The notes under the pieces were generated by a model. That model did not search any database and had not been told where the DNA came from. It saw only the letters and a list, made by a program, of their open reading frames with translations. Made by a program: the position numbers and the translations under genes. A DNA stretch of 14,342 nucleotides from an uncultured Subdoligranulum sp. (lineage in GTDB: Bacteria > Bacillota > Clostridia > Christensenellales > CAG-314), in the NCBI GenBank assembly GCA_900551395.1, contig URVX01000010.1, positions 1-14,342 of the forward strand, written 5' to 3'. Each line of letters opens with the position of its first letter. Position 1 is the stretch's first letter. Positions 6,778 through 14,342 of this stretch are shown one piece after another.

Positions 6778-7440
6778 ATGAAAAGCAAACTCACAACGCC
6801 AAATGAGTTCGCCGCACTGATAAACGACGGCGACGAAATCATGTACGGCGGCTTTCTGGGAGTGGGCACTCCCGACTCCGTTGTGGACGCCATTGCCCGA
6901 AAGGGAGTAAAAGACCTAACGGTTATCGGCAACGACACCTCCGTCCCCAACAGGGGAATAGCCAAGCTCATCGAGCGCAAAATGGTCAAAAAGGTCATAA
7001 CCTCGCACGTTGGCACAAACCCCGAAACGGGCGCGCAGATGACTGCCGGCACGCTGGAGGTATGTCTCGTGCCGCAGGGCACCCTCATTGAACGCATAAG
7101 AGCGGGCGGCTTCGGATTGGGCGGCATACTCACGCCTACGGGAGTGGGCACCGAGGTGGCTGTCGGCAAGCAGGTGATAAACGTAAACGGCAAGGATTAT
7201 CTTCTGGAGCTTCCTCTCCGTGCGAGAATAGGAATTATTCGCGGCTCGGTGGTTGACGAGCACGGAAACGTATATTACAAAGGCACAACCCGTAATTTCA
7301 ACCCGCTGGTGGCAATGGCGTGCGACATCGTGGTCGTGGAGGCGGAAAAGCTGGTCAAAGCGGGAGAAATCGAGCCGGAGCATATCATGACGCCCGGCAT
7401 ACTCGTAGACTATATAATTGCTGAGGGAGAGAAAAAATGA
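6778..7440 (+). CDS. atoD: Butyryl-CoA:acetoacetate CoA-transferase, alpha subunit
   Basis: Alpha subunit of a class I CoA-transferase that should move CoA from butyryl-CoA (or a similar acyl-CoA) to the acetoacetate released by Kce, yielding acetoacetyl-CoA for thiolysis. The 220-residue length is typical. Family elements are visible in order: GDEIMYGGFLGVGTPDSVVD (18-37), the NRGIAKLI segment, SHVGTNPETG, and PQGTLIERIRAGGFGLGG with the LTPTGVGTEVA stretch. AAAGGAG precedes the ATG, 17 nt after kamE. It overlaps the beta-subunit gene by four bases. Donor specificity (butyryl-, acetyl- or other CoA) cannot be read from sequence; the pathway position favours butyryl-CoA and acetoacetate. Confidence 0.92.
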   Translation: MKSKLTTPNEFAALINDGDEIMYGGFLGVGTPDSVVDAIARKGVKDLTVIGNDTSVPNRGIAKLIERKMVKKVITSHVGTNPETGAQMTAGTLEVCLVPQGTLIERIRAGGFGLGGILTPTGVGTEVAVGKQVINVNGKDYLLELPLRARIGIIRGSVVDEHGNVYYKGTTRNFNPLVAMACDIVVVEAEKLVKAGEIEPEHIMTPGILVDYIIAEGEKK

Positions 7441-8087
7441 GCGACGTCAAGGAAATTATCGCAAGACGCGCCGCGCGCGAGCTGCACGACGGCGACATAG
7501 TAAATCTGGGCATAGGACTGCCCACTCTCGTCACCGACTACCTCGATTCGGACATAGAAGTCATTCTTCAGTCGGAAAACGGAATTCTCGGCATGAAAGG
7601 CGCAGCCGAGCCGCACGAGGTCAACCCCGACGTGACCAACGCCGGAGGCTCCCACGTAACCGTGCACAGCTTCGCAAGCTTTTTCGACTCGGCGACCTCC
7701 TTCGGCTTCATCAGAGGAGGACACGTGGACGTAACCATACTGGGCGCGCTGCAGGTTGACAAGGACGGCTCGCTTGCAAGCCACATCGTTCCCGGCAAAA
7801 TGGTGCCCGGCATGGGCGGAGCCATGGATCTCGTGGCTGGCGCGAAAAACGTCATCGTGGTCATGACGCACACCGCCAAGGGCGACGCTCCCAAAATTCT
7901 CGAAAAATGCACGCTTCCGCTCACCGCATACAAAAAGGTCAACCGCATTATCACCGAGCTTGCGGTAATAGACGTAACGCAAAACGGTCTGGTGCTTAAA
8001 GAAATAAACAAAGACACGACCGTAGACAACGTCGTGAAACTGACTCAGGCAAAGCTGATAATCCCCGACAAAGTTGAAACATTTTAA
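7437..8087 (+). CDS. atoA: Butyryl-CoA:acetoacetate CoA-transferase, beta subunit
   Basis: Catalytic subunit of the CoA-transferase. The 216-residue protein has the N-terminal GDIVNLGIGLPTLV segment (19-32). SENGILG (46-52) follows, whose glutamate E47 is the expected nucleophile that forms the glutamyl-CoA intermediate. HPNV-like and GGxMDL elements (VPGMGGAMDLVAGAKNVIVV) follow later. The ATG lies in the ATGA overlap with atoD, with GAGGGAG just upstream inside atoD. It is the last gene of the operon; the terminator begins about 30 nt after the stop. No crotonyl-CoA reductase/Etf or thiolase genes follow, so those steps must be encoded elsewhere. Confidence 0.92.
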   Translation: MSDVKEIIARRAARELHDGDIVNLGIGLPTLVTDYLDSDIEVILQSENGILGMKGAAEPHEVNPDVTNAGGSHVTVHSFASFFDSATSFGFIRGGHVDVTILGALQVDKDGSLASHIVPGKMVPGMGGAMDLVAGAKNVIVVMTHTAKGDAPKILEKCTLPLTAYKKVNRIITELAVIDVTQNGLVLKEINKDTTVDNVVKLTQAKLIIPDKVETF

Positions 8088-8119
8088 AAGTCAAGCTGAG
8101 ACTTAAATCCGAACAAATC

Positions 8120-8151
8120 AAAAAAGACAGGCTCAAAGCCTGTCTTTTTTT
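8120..8151. terminator. Bidirectional intrinsic terminator between convergent operons
   Basis: A perfect 8-bp stem GACAGGCT (8126-8133) with AGCCTGTC (8137-8144) has a CAA loop. It is followed on the plus strand by seven T (8145-8151) and preceded by six A (8120-8125), which read as a T-tract on the minus strand. It can therefore end both the lysine operon and the leftward lipoprotein gene whose stop is at 8161. Confidence 0.92.
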
Positions 8152-8160
8152 GTTGAGAAT

Positions 8161-11100
8161 TTACATCCAGCCCTCGCCCTGTCCGTAGGTCACAAACAGA
8201 GACATCAGACTGTTGACGTTGCCGCCCAAAGCCTGACCGCTTTGAATAATTTCGCACAATCTCTGTCCGTCCGCAAGCTCGTAGCCTTCGGCAAACGCCT
8301 TGAGCATTGCCGCCCCTATCGCCGCCTGGTCGGTCGAGCCGTTCAAAAGCTTTACAAACTCCTCCACAGGGCTGTATTGACCGATAGGGAACAGGAAAGA
8401 GCCGCTCTGCACTCTGGGGTCTGCGGAAAACCAGGTATATTCCCTTGTTCCGCTCACAACCTTGTCGCCGTCCTTAAAGGTGTACTTAAAGCGCGAGGTA
8501 TTGTTCTTGTCGCTCCAATCCCCGTCGATGGGCTTCATCATAACGGCAAAATTCAGAGTTTCGACGTTGTTTGTCTTTTTGAGCATGCTGTAACCGAAAT
8601 TTTGTATGCTTGACTGAGCCGTCGTCTTAAGCGCGGAAGCAACTCCGCTCACGCCCCAAGCTGTGAACCAGGCCTCGTCTCCTCTCACCCAGTTGTTGAT
8701 TTTGGTGTTTTCGATATAAAGCTCGGGGTTTTGCCCTTCGGAAACGTCCTGTCCGTTGTCCTCGAGATGAATTGCCGCGCCGCTGCTTGCTCTCAAATCG
8801 CAGCCTATGATATTCACCCTTGCCGTCGTATGTCCGTAAATGCTGTTCGCCCAGCACTGGTCGGCAAAGCTGTCGGTTATGTCGACCTGCCGTTGAACCG
8901 TCGATGAGGACAGATAATACGCTATGTTGAGATTGTGCGCGTAAACATTGTTTATTTCGGCGCTCGAATCTCTTGTCATAATACCCGCGTGTCCGCCGCT
9001 GTAAATTGCGATTTCGTCTTCGGTGCCGCCCTTCAGCTCGCTGTTGCCTATGATGTGCAAATCGTTATACGTCGTTTTGACGTCGGCTTCCGCTATGCTT
9101 GCGGCATCGTTGTAAACCACAAACAGGGATATCTGAATATTCTGAACGTCATAAGGAGCAATTCCGTGCGGCTCCGCCTGACCGCTGTTGCCGTCGGAAT
9201 TCAGAGTGGCCTTGCGTCTGTAAACCCTTGGCACCAGCAAATCGCCCTTTTCGTCCGTTTTGCTTGCGTCTACGGTGAAGAAATTGCCGTTTACCGTCAG
9301 GCTGTCGTTGCTTTTCACGACTCTGTAATATACGCTGCCGTCCTTAGTGCCGTCGGGCTGACTGCGATAATTGGCATAGTTGATTGCGGTTCCGTCGGCG
9401 TTTTTCTGGTCGGCGTCCAAAGCGGCGAAAATATCGCCGTGGATATTGATTGTATGGACGCTCACATCGGCAAAAGCCTGTTTAAGCCCCGCATTGTCGT
9501 ATACGTTTACGCCGTCGTTGAGTCTGAACTCGAAAACGGCGGTATAGTCGCTTGCGTTTTCGTTTTGATCCTTAGTCAGATATTTCGGTCTCAAAGACAA
9601 AATCAGTTCTGTTTTTGAGCTAAGATCGACGTTGGGTTTCCAATCGAGATAATAATTGCCGTCATCGTTTACTCTCATGGTGAAATAATCCGTAGCAAGG
9701 ACAGGCGCGCCGTCCGCGCTTACAAGCTCGTAGGTTATTTCGACGGAAGCTGCTTTAAGCGTCGTGCCTTTTGAAATCAGCTCCGTATCCAACACAAAAT
9801 CGCTCTTGACGCCCACGTTGTAAACGCCCTCTTTTTTCAGAAACACGCTGTCGGAGCTTGTGTTTTTCTTAAAAGCCTCGATGCTGTCGCCGACCTTAAA
9901 GGTTGAAACGGAATAAACGAACTTTGCGTTTATTTGTACGTTTTTATCGGTAGGTATAGTAATGGAATCTGTTGCCTTAAGCACCGTAAGCTCGTTGTCG
10001 CCGTCTCCGCTCACGGAATAATACTCGCCTGTTTTATCCGTAAACGCGTAGTCGCTGAAGCGGTAAGTGGTGCCGACAAAGAAAATATAATACGTCGTCT
10101 GATTTTGAGGATTGTCCCCTATCGTTTCGCGTATAAGCTTTCCGTCGCTGTCGATGTATTCCATTTCGCTGTCGAAAACAATATCCACAGCGAATTGTCC
10201 CAGCTCGACCCTTCTGCCCCTCTCGTCAACCGCCGTCACATAAAGCGTGTGCGTGCCGGGCGTAAGAATAATCGTGGTTGAATTGAGAGAGTACGTCGCA
10301 ACTCCGCCTGCAACCGCCGCGCGCGAAATCAGAGCGTTTGCCGAGTCGAATCTGACCTCGTAATAGTTTGCATTGGAATCTGCGTCCCACGTCCAGACGT
10401 AGTTCACTCCGTTTACTTCATAAGCGCCTATTTCGGGCAGAGCTGCAAACTGCGCGTATACGCTGACGAAGGAATCGATTGCGCTGTTGACAAAGGAATC
10501 GCTCTTGTATTCCGCCGCAACCGTCCAGCCGGCGAAAGCAAAATCGTTTTTAACGGGATTTGCGGGAAGCGTTACACTGCCCTCTTGTACGGCAGCCGCG
10601 CCAAGCAGGACACCGTCTGTGTTTCTGAACCAGACGTACAAAACGTCCGCGTCGAAATCAACCGGAGTTTCCTCCGAGGGTATTCCTCCGGCAACCGTAT
10701 AAAATGTGACGGTATGTCTGCCTTTAGTAAGAGAACGCACTTCAAAACTCGTGCCGCTTGCAAGCGTGAAATTACGCGAGTCGTCCAGCTTGAACCAGTA
10801 TTCGTCAATTCCGTCTATCGCGTCCCAGCTTATTGTCGCCGTTTCGGCGTTGAAAACAACGGAACCGGGAGCAAGCGGTCTTTCCTTCCACTGCGCGTAA
10901 ACCGTCGTCGATTCGGTTATGCCGTTGGGAACAAACTCGTTTTCTCCCGCCTCGTCGGTTGTCCATTTGTCAAAGACGTAACCCGTCTTTTCGGGATTCT
11001 GCGGCAGCAGCACAGAGCCGTCGCTCACAACCTGCGTCGTATATTTTTCTCCGTCCACGAAAAAGGTCACGGTCAAGGTGTCCTCGCGGATGACTACGTA

Positions 11101-12129
11101 AGTAAAGTCAAATTCCGCTTTTTCGGATTTGAGCGCTTCTCCGCCGATCTCGTTTACCGAAACGGTCACTATTTCGACGGTATAAGACGTTTTTTCCGTC
11201 AGCCCCGAGGGCAGCTCGAAATAATAACTGCTTTGTCCTTCCGCAAAATTTATTGTCGTTTCCGTTCCCTCAAAAGTCACCACAAAGCTTGCAGCGTCGT
11301 TTCCCGTATAAGTCCACTCTATCCTCTGAGTGTCCGGCTTGTAGGAAGGAGCGACCTTTTGGGGCAGCTTTTTGAATTGCGCGTAAACGCTCACGCTTTG
11401 TTCAAGGTTTGAGTTGACGAAAGCTTCGTTGCCCTCTCTGTCCGTCGTCCAGCCGGCAAAAGCGTAGCCGCTGACAACGGGAGCAGTCGGCAATACGACG
11501 CAGTCGTCTTTTATCTCCACTATTCTGTAAATTTCTTCGTCCACATAAAAGCTGACATATTGCTTAGGCTGTTCGCGGTTTACCGAAAAGGACAGATTTG
11601 CCGTCTGGGAAGAATACTTATTCTCCTTTGCGGTCACCTTGAAGGTATGCGTGCCGTTCAATATATTGTCGGGCAGGCTGTAGGTCGTGTTGACGACAAG
11701 CTGCTCCGAATTGTTGTCAAGCTGTATAAGATAGCCCGTAGCCCCGGCGACAGCAGACCACGAAATGGTGTGCGTGTCGGCGTCGTAGGCAAGATTGACG
11801 GGCATGGCGGGAAGCTTGTGCCACTTGGCGTAAACAATCACGTTCTGCGTGTAAGCTCCTGCAGGGTCGAAGACATTGAGTCCCGCCTGGTCGGTCGTCC
11901 ACGCCTCCAGCACGAAGCCGTCCTTCGACAGCTCGAGCAAGGTCATATCCGGCTTGATTTCCGCCTCGCCCACAGTTATGTATTTTTCCGCATTGTCGTC
12001 CGTTTCGTGCTTGGGATTGAGGTCCTTGTAAATAACCTTTACCGCAGGGTCCTCGCATGCGGCAAAAACGAAAACGGAAACAAGCAGAACGGCAATCATA
12101 AATATAGCCGCAAGTTTTTTGTTTTTCAT
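8161..12129 (-). CDS. Large modular surface lipoprotein with B-repeats and a probable beta-helix C-terminus
   Basis: A 1322-residue predicted lipoprotein. The N-terminus MKNKKLAAIFMIAVLLVSVF runs into the lipobox VFAAC with Cys25. Residues 49-656 hold four repeats of a two-part module: an InlB/Listeria-Bacteroides B-repeat (about 49-103, 190-253, 351-414, 497-562; signatures such as GYAFAGWTTD, then SVYAQF or TVYAQW) followed by a fibronectin-III-like strand domain (about 110-185, 258-345, 420-495, 566-650; signatures such as TISWSAVAGATGY). The C-terminal half looks like a right-handed beta-helix in its middle (short strand repeats around HAGIMTRDSSAEINNVYAHN and SSGAAIHLEDNG) and ends in a helical tail. 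No LPXTG motif is seen. The start is supported by AAGGAG 7 nt upstream. It is preceded at 61 nt by the small Ig-like gene. The substrate is unknown; binding of glycan or surface partners is an inference from the domain types. Confidence 0.85.
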   Translation of the reverse strand: MKNKKLAAIFMIAVLLVSVFVFAACEDPAVKVIYKDLNPKHETDDNAEKYITVGEAEIKPDMTLLELSKDGFVLEAWTTDQAGLNVFDPAGAYTQNVIVYAKWHKLPAMPVNLAYDADTHTISWSAVAGATGYLIQLDNNSEQLVVNTTYSLPDNILNGTHTFKVTAKENKYSSQTANLSFSVNREQPKQYVSFYVDEEIYRIVEIKDDCVVLPTAPVVSGYAFAGWTTDREGNEAFVNSNLEQSVSVYAQFKKLPQKVAPSYKPDTQRIEWTYTGNDAASFVVTFEGTETTINFAEGQSSYYFELPSGLTEKTSYTVEIVTVSVNEIGGEALKSEKAEFDFTYVVIREDTLTVTFFVDGEKYTTQVVSDGSVLLPQNPEKTGYVFDKWTTDEAGENEFVPNGITESTTVYAQWKERPLAPGSVVFNAETATISWDAIDGIDEYWFKLDDSRNFTLASGTSFEVRSLTKGRHTVTFYTVAGGIPSEETPVDFDADVLYVWFRNTDGVLLGAAAVQEGSVTLPANPVKNDFAFAGWTVAAEYKSDSFVNSAIDSFVSVYAQFAALPEIGAYEVNGVNYVWTWDADSNANYYEVRFDSANALISRAAVAGGVATYSLNSTTIILTPGTHTLYVTAVDERGRRVELGQFAVDIVFDSEMEYIDSDGKLIRETIGDNPQNQTTYYIFFVGTTYRFSDYAFTDKTGEYYSVSGDGDNELTVLKATDSITIPTDKNVQINAKFVYSVSTFKVGDSIEAFKKNTSSDSVFLKKEGVYNVGVKSDFVLDTELISKGTTLKAASVEITYELVSADGAPVLATDYFTMRVNDDGNYYLDWKPNVDLSSKTELILSLRPKYLTKDQNENASDYTAVFEFRLNDGVNVYDNAGLKQAFADVSVHTINIHGDIFAALDADQKNADGTAINYANYRSQPDGTKDGSVYYRVVKSNDSLTVNGNFFTVDASKTDEKGDLLVPRVYRRKATLNSDGNSGQAEPHGIAPYDVQNIQISLFVVYNDAASIAEADVKTTYNDLHIIGNSELKGGTEDEIAIYSGGHAGIMTRDSSAEINNVYAHNLNIAYYLSSSTVQRQVDITDSFADQCWANSIYGHTTARVNIIGCDLRASSGAAIHLEDNGQDVSEGQNPELYIENTKINNWVRGDEAWFTAWGVSGVASALKTTAQSSIQNFGYSMLKKTNNVETLNFAVMMKPIDGDWSDKNNTSRFKYTFKDGDKVVSGTREYTWFSADPRVQSGSFLFPIGQYSPVEEFVKLLNGSTDQAAIGAAMLKAFAEGYELADGQRLCEIIQSGQALGGNVNSLMSLFVTYGQGEGWM
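10162..11985 (-). repeat. Four tandem B-repeat plus FN3-like modules inside the large lipoprotein
   Basis: Coding repeats of about 141-161 codons. The best conserved piece at DNA level encodes the end of each B-repeat (VYAQF/VYAQW/VYAKW) and appears on the plus strand as similar copies near 11821, 11373, 10888 and 10450, each containing GCGTAAAC or GCGTATAC. Divergence between copies is substantial, so this is an old amplification rather than a recent one. Confidence 0.7.
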
Positions 12130-12164
12130 TCTTATCTCCTTTTTGTTTGTATTTTATCTATATT

Positions 12165-12185
12165 AAGGCGGCTTGAACCGCTCTT
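12165..12185 (-). other. Small intergenic hairpin between the Ig-like gene and the large lipoprotein gene
   Basis: The inverted repeat GCGG-TTCAAG-CCGC on the minus strand extends by AAG/CTT around a bulged A. It lies in the 61-nt gap between two same-strand genes. The T-tract expected of a terminator is missing (AATATAG follows), so it may be an mRNA-stability element, a weak attenuator, or nothing. No convincing promoter was found in the gap. Confidence 0.35.
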
Positions 12186-12190
12186 GTATT

Positions 12191-12646
12191 TCAACCGAAC
12201 ACCGGTCCGTCCACGTCGGACGGCTTGTCGCCGTCGAGGTCGTTGAAGTAATACAGCTTGTCCGAAAGGTTGGAGCCGTCGGTTGTTCTTACGGTAATTA
12301 TCGCATTTACGGATTTGTAAAAGGTAAGCCAGCCGTTTGCGGACAAGGTAACATACTGCTTTGCCGAATCGGGCACGGAAAGGCTGTACGACAGGCTTTC
12401 CTTGCCGAAGGTGGCTTCGGACGAGAGAGTTATCATGTCGGAAAGCAGCACGGTGACAAACCCTTCCTCTCCTATTTCGGGAGAAGACATCATTTTTTTG
12501 CCGTCCGCGCCCGGCTCGACGTCAAAGCGCAGCTCGGTAGCCAGCACCGTGCCGCTGCCCGACGCCTGCGTCCCGTAAATACCTACCAGAATAACTCCGG
12601 CGACGGCAAAGAAAAGTATAACAAACAAAACTATCTTTTTGCTCAT
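12191..12646 (-). CDS. Membrane-anchored small protein with an Ig-like (Big_2-like) extracytoplasmic domain
   Basis: I do not recognise a named family. The 151-residue protein has a lysine-flanked N-terminal membrane segment (MSKKIVLFVILFFAVAGVILVGIYG, about 5-25) without a lipobox, so it is an uncleaved anchor or a signal peptide. The rest is a beta-rich extracytoplasmic domain. Its segment YVTLSANGWLTFYKSVNAIITVRTTDGS resembles the strand pattern of bacterial Ig-like group 2 domains. It ends in an acidic tail (DLDGDKPSDVDGPVFG). The start at 12646 is chosen because GGAGG lies 7 nt upstream; a longer frame to 12688 would overlap the preceding gene and lacks that site. It is only 14 nt after the permease gene, so the two are probably co-transcribed. 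A partner role with the exporter is an inference. Confidence 0.72.
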   Translation of the reverse strand: MSKKIVLFVILFFAVAGVILVGIYGTQASGSGTVLATELRFDVEPGADGKKMMSSPEIGEEGFVTVLLSDMITLSSEATFGKESLSYSLSVPDSAKQYVTLSANGWLTFYKSVNAIITVRTTDGSNLSDKLYYFNDLDGDKPSDVDGPVFG

Positions 12647-12660
12647 AAAATCTCCTCCCG

Positions 12661-14259
12661 TCAGAATTCTATGCGCTCGAAAAGGCATTTCATATTGAGA
12701 TTGAACAGATAAAACCTAATCGCAACGAAGCAAAGAGCCGCCGCAAGGGTGATAAACTGGCTCCACACTCCCAAAAACAGATAGAGCACAGCCGACGCCC
12801 CGCCGAACAGCACGGCGGTGACAAGCCCGATTACGATAGACGCAGAGACGTTTTTGTTGTTCTGAAAATGCCCCGTCGAAGCGAATTCCCTAAGCTGCGG
12901 ATTTTTTATATCCAGCTCCAGCGACCACAAAATGTGGCCGAAGTTTACGAACAGATAACACAGCACCAAAAATACCGCGTCCTCCGCCGCCAGCGAGCCG
13001 AAAGCAAACATAAGCGCGGAGGTGACTATGATAATCGCCGAGGATATGACCACGTTTGACACCATCTTCGCAAACGCTATTTTGTAGGTGCGTCCCGGCG
13101 CGGTCTTTAGCAGCACGAACTCGCCGCCCTCCTCCGAAAGCGCAGTCGCCGCGTGGGAGTTGCTTGCCGTTACAAACGCAAGCCCGATCAGCATATTGAC
13201 GCCGAAAACAAGCGCGTCGCCTCTGCCGCTAAGCTCTATGGAAGCGAAAATATGATTGACAGTGTACATAAGGAACGGCATGACGAACAAAAGGAGGTAG
13301 TTGTTAAGCACCTTTCCTATGTTGCGTCTGGCGAGAGTAAGCTCCTTGAACAAAAACGCGCCGAATTCGCCCTTTGTTTTATATTCCGTTTTGTGCTTTT
13401 TTTCCACCGCGTTTTCGCTGCTCGTCGCAACCATACGGAAGAACAGCGGACGCGCGAGAAAGTAATTGCATACGAGAAGCAACGCCATAAGCAGCAGCAA
13501 AAACAGCCAGTTGAGCCACAAATTTTTAAGGAACAATATGTCCGCGACAAAGGTGTAGAACAACGCAAACCTGTTGGAGTTGACGATTACTTTGACAATG
13601 CCGTTTATTATCGTGTTGTATATGGCGACAATTCTCAGCGGCTTGGGCACCTTTACGAGCAGCGAAGTAAGCCCCAAGAAAAGCAGCACGGCGACAGCCA
13701 CAAGCAAAACAGCATAAACAATAGGAAAGCGCCTGAAAAACTTTGAAAGGTACATTACGGGTATGCACAGCAAAGCCGAAATCAGCACGGTAAGCGCGGG
13801 CAGAACAAAAATCATCAGCGCCGAATTGACGAAAAACCACGCGGAAACGGGCGTCAGAAATCCGAAAGCCAAAAACAGCGGCAGCAGGAAAAACAGCGAT
13901 TTGGAAAACTCTCCTATGTAAAACACCGCAAGCTTGCTGTAAAAAACCTCCGAATGCCTTGCGGGAAACGCAAACAAAATCGCGTTGTCGCTGCTGTCGT
14001 AAAGCGCCCGCTTCAAGCCTGCGGTGGTGACTGCAATCCCCACGAATTGGGACAGCGCCAGAACGAACAGCAGAAAATCCTTCGTTACCGGTAGGTTTAC
14101 GATATATTTGAGCAGATAAAGCACGCCGAACATAACGAGAGCGCACACGGCGAAAACTCCCGTCTTGACGGCAATTTTTCCAATCAAAGCTTTTTTGCTT
14201 TTGTACCTGTATCTGTTGTCCAGCTGGAGCAGAACAAGCGTTTTCAATCTGTTGAACAT
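12661..14259 (-). CDS. ABC exporter-type permease (putative ABC_tran_2 family), 12 predicted membrane segments
   Basis: A 532-residue integral membrane protein that would form the channel of an ABC-2-like exporter. Hydrophobic segments fall at about 31-50, 61-80, 119-137, 144-170, 178-202 and 248-270, then at 318-336, 350-367, 399-421, 427-446, 472-496 and 500-520. This is two six-helix halves separated by a basic loop (271-317). Cytoplasmic signatures fit the PF16949-type exporter family: DSSDNAILFAFPARHSEVFYSKL (88-110), FKELTLARRN (304-313), SEEGGEFVLLKTAPGRTYKI (375-394) and ELDIKNPQL (448-456). It lacks an ATPase domain and needs a partner; the upstream overlapping frame could be that partner's tail. 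GAAGG lies just before the ATG. The cargo is unknown. Confidence 0.82.
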   Translation of the reverse strand: MFNRLKTLVLLQLDNRYRYKSKKALIGKIAVKTGVFAVCALVMFGVLYLLKYIVNLPVTKDFLLFVLALSQFVGIAVTTAGLKRALYDSSDNAILFAFPARHSEVFYSKLAVFYIGEFSKSLFFLLPLFLAFGFLTPVSAWFFVNSALMIFVLPALTVLISALLCIPVMYLSKFFRRFPIVYAVLLVAVAVLLFLGLTSLLVKVPKPLRIVAIYNTIINGIVKVIVNSNRFALFYTFVADILFLKNLWLNWLFLLLLMALLLVCNYFLARPLFFRMVATSSENAVEKKHKTEYKTKGEFGAFLFKELTLARRNIGKVLNNYLLLFVMPFLMYTVNHIFASIELSGRGDALVFGVNMLIGLAFVTASNSHAATALSEEGGEFVLLKTAPGRTYKIAFAKMVSNVVISSAIIIVTSALMFAFGSLAAEDAVFLVLCYLFVNFGHILWSLELDIKNPQLREFASTGHFQNNKNVSASIVIGLVTAVLFGGASAVLYLFLGVWSQFITLAAALCFVAIRFYLFNLNMKCLFERIEF

Positions 14260-14342
14260 TTTACCTTCCCGTCAATCGGCTTTCCCTCCACCGTTTTTCC
14301 GGGAACCGTATACATCTGGTCTTCTGAAAAACCGTAATTCAT
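14244..14342 (-). CDS. C-terminal tail of an upstream gene, possibly the ABC ATPase
   Basis: An open frame enters from beyond the window edge and ends at TGA (14244-14246), overlapping the permease start by 16 bases. The visible part, 32 codons, is hydrophilic and ends GKVKCSTD. Overlapping same-strand genes of this kind are typical of ABC ATPase-permease pairs, but no Walker or signature motif lies in the fragment. The ATPase identity is an inference from position only. The ATG at the very edge could be internal. Confidence 0.45.
   Translation of the reverse strand: MNYGFSEDQMYTVPGKTVEGKPIDGKVKCSTD

Noticed and set aside
9000..11985. CRISPR-like or satellite repeats in the repeated coding segment
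   Set aside because: Copies are 400-500 bp apart, diverged and in frame, so they are protein-domain repeats.
12130..12190. Promoter for the giant lipoprotein gene
   Set aside because: A TTGAAA at 12194-12189 has no -10 box at a workable spacing. The AT-rich TAATAT and TAAAAT hexamers lack a -35 partner.

Overview
The window looks like chromosomal DNA of a GC-moderate anaerobic member of the Clostridia, probably a gut lineage. The evidence is strong AGGAGG-type ribosome binding sites, lipoproteins with Gram-positive-style lipoboxes, InlB/Listeria-Bacteroides-type surface repeats, and a complete set of lysine-fermentation genes. The exact taxon cannot be read from the sequence. No rRNA, tRNA, CRISPR array or insertion sequence was seen.

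Layout. (1) 1-205, minus: N-terminus of a surface lipoprotein with a B-repeat, driven by a minus-strand promoter at 304-332. (2) 546-8151, plus: one transcription unit with a consensus promoter (546-574), a leader that folds as a lysine riboswitch aptamer (601-774), an intrinsic terminator sharing bases with the aptamer's closing stem (764-798), then eight tightly packed genes kal-kce-kdd-kamA-kamD-kamE-atoD-atoA, and a terminator at 8120-8151. (3) 14342-8161, minus: a convergent, probably co-transcribed group. It holds the C-terminal tail of an unknown protein (possibly an ABC ATPase), a 12-TM ABC exporter-like permease, a small membrane-anchored Ig-like protein, and a 1322-residue modular lipoprotein.

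How the lysine genes work together. KamA makes L-beta-lysine from L-lysine. KamDE moves the terminal amino group to give 3,5-diaminohexanoate. Kdd oxidises and deaminates this to 3-keto-5-aminohexanoate. Kce cleaves that with acetyl-CoA to acetoacetate and 3-aminobutyryl-CoA. Kal removes ammonia to give crotonyl-CoA. AtoDA moves CoA from an acyl-CoA (probably butyryl-CoA) to acetoacetate. The crotonyl-CoA-reducing enzymes, thiolase, lysine permease and the kamB/kamC genes found in some other clusters are not in the window.

Most interesting point. The leader carries the hallmarks of a lysine riboswitch, including a perfect 7-bp L2-L3 kissing-loop complementarity. It is wired the opposite way from the familiar biosynthetic switches: the 3' strand of P1 is itself the 5' arm of the terminator, so lysine binding should prevent termination and turn on lysine degradation. 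The J5/1 junction strand departs from the usual sequence, which raises the question of altered affinity or ligand.
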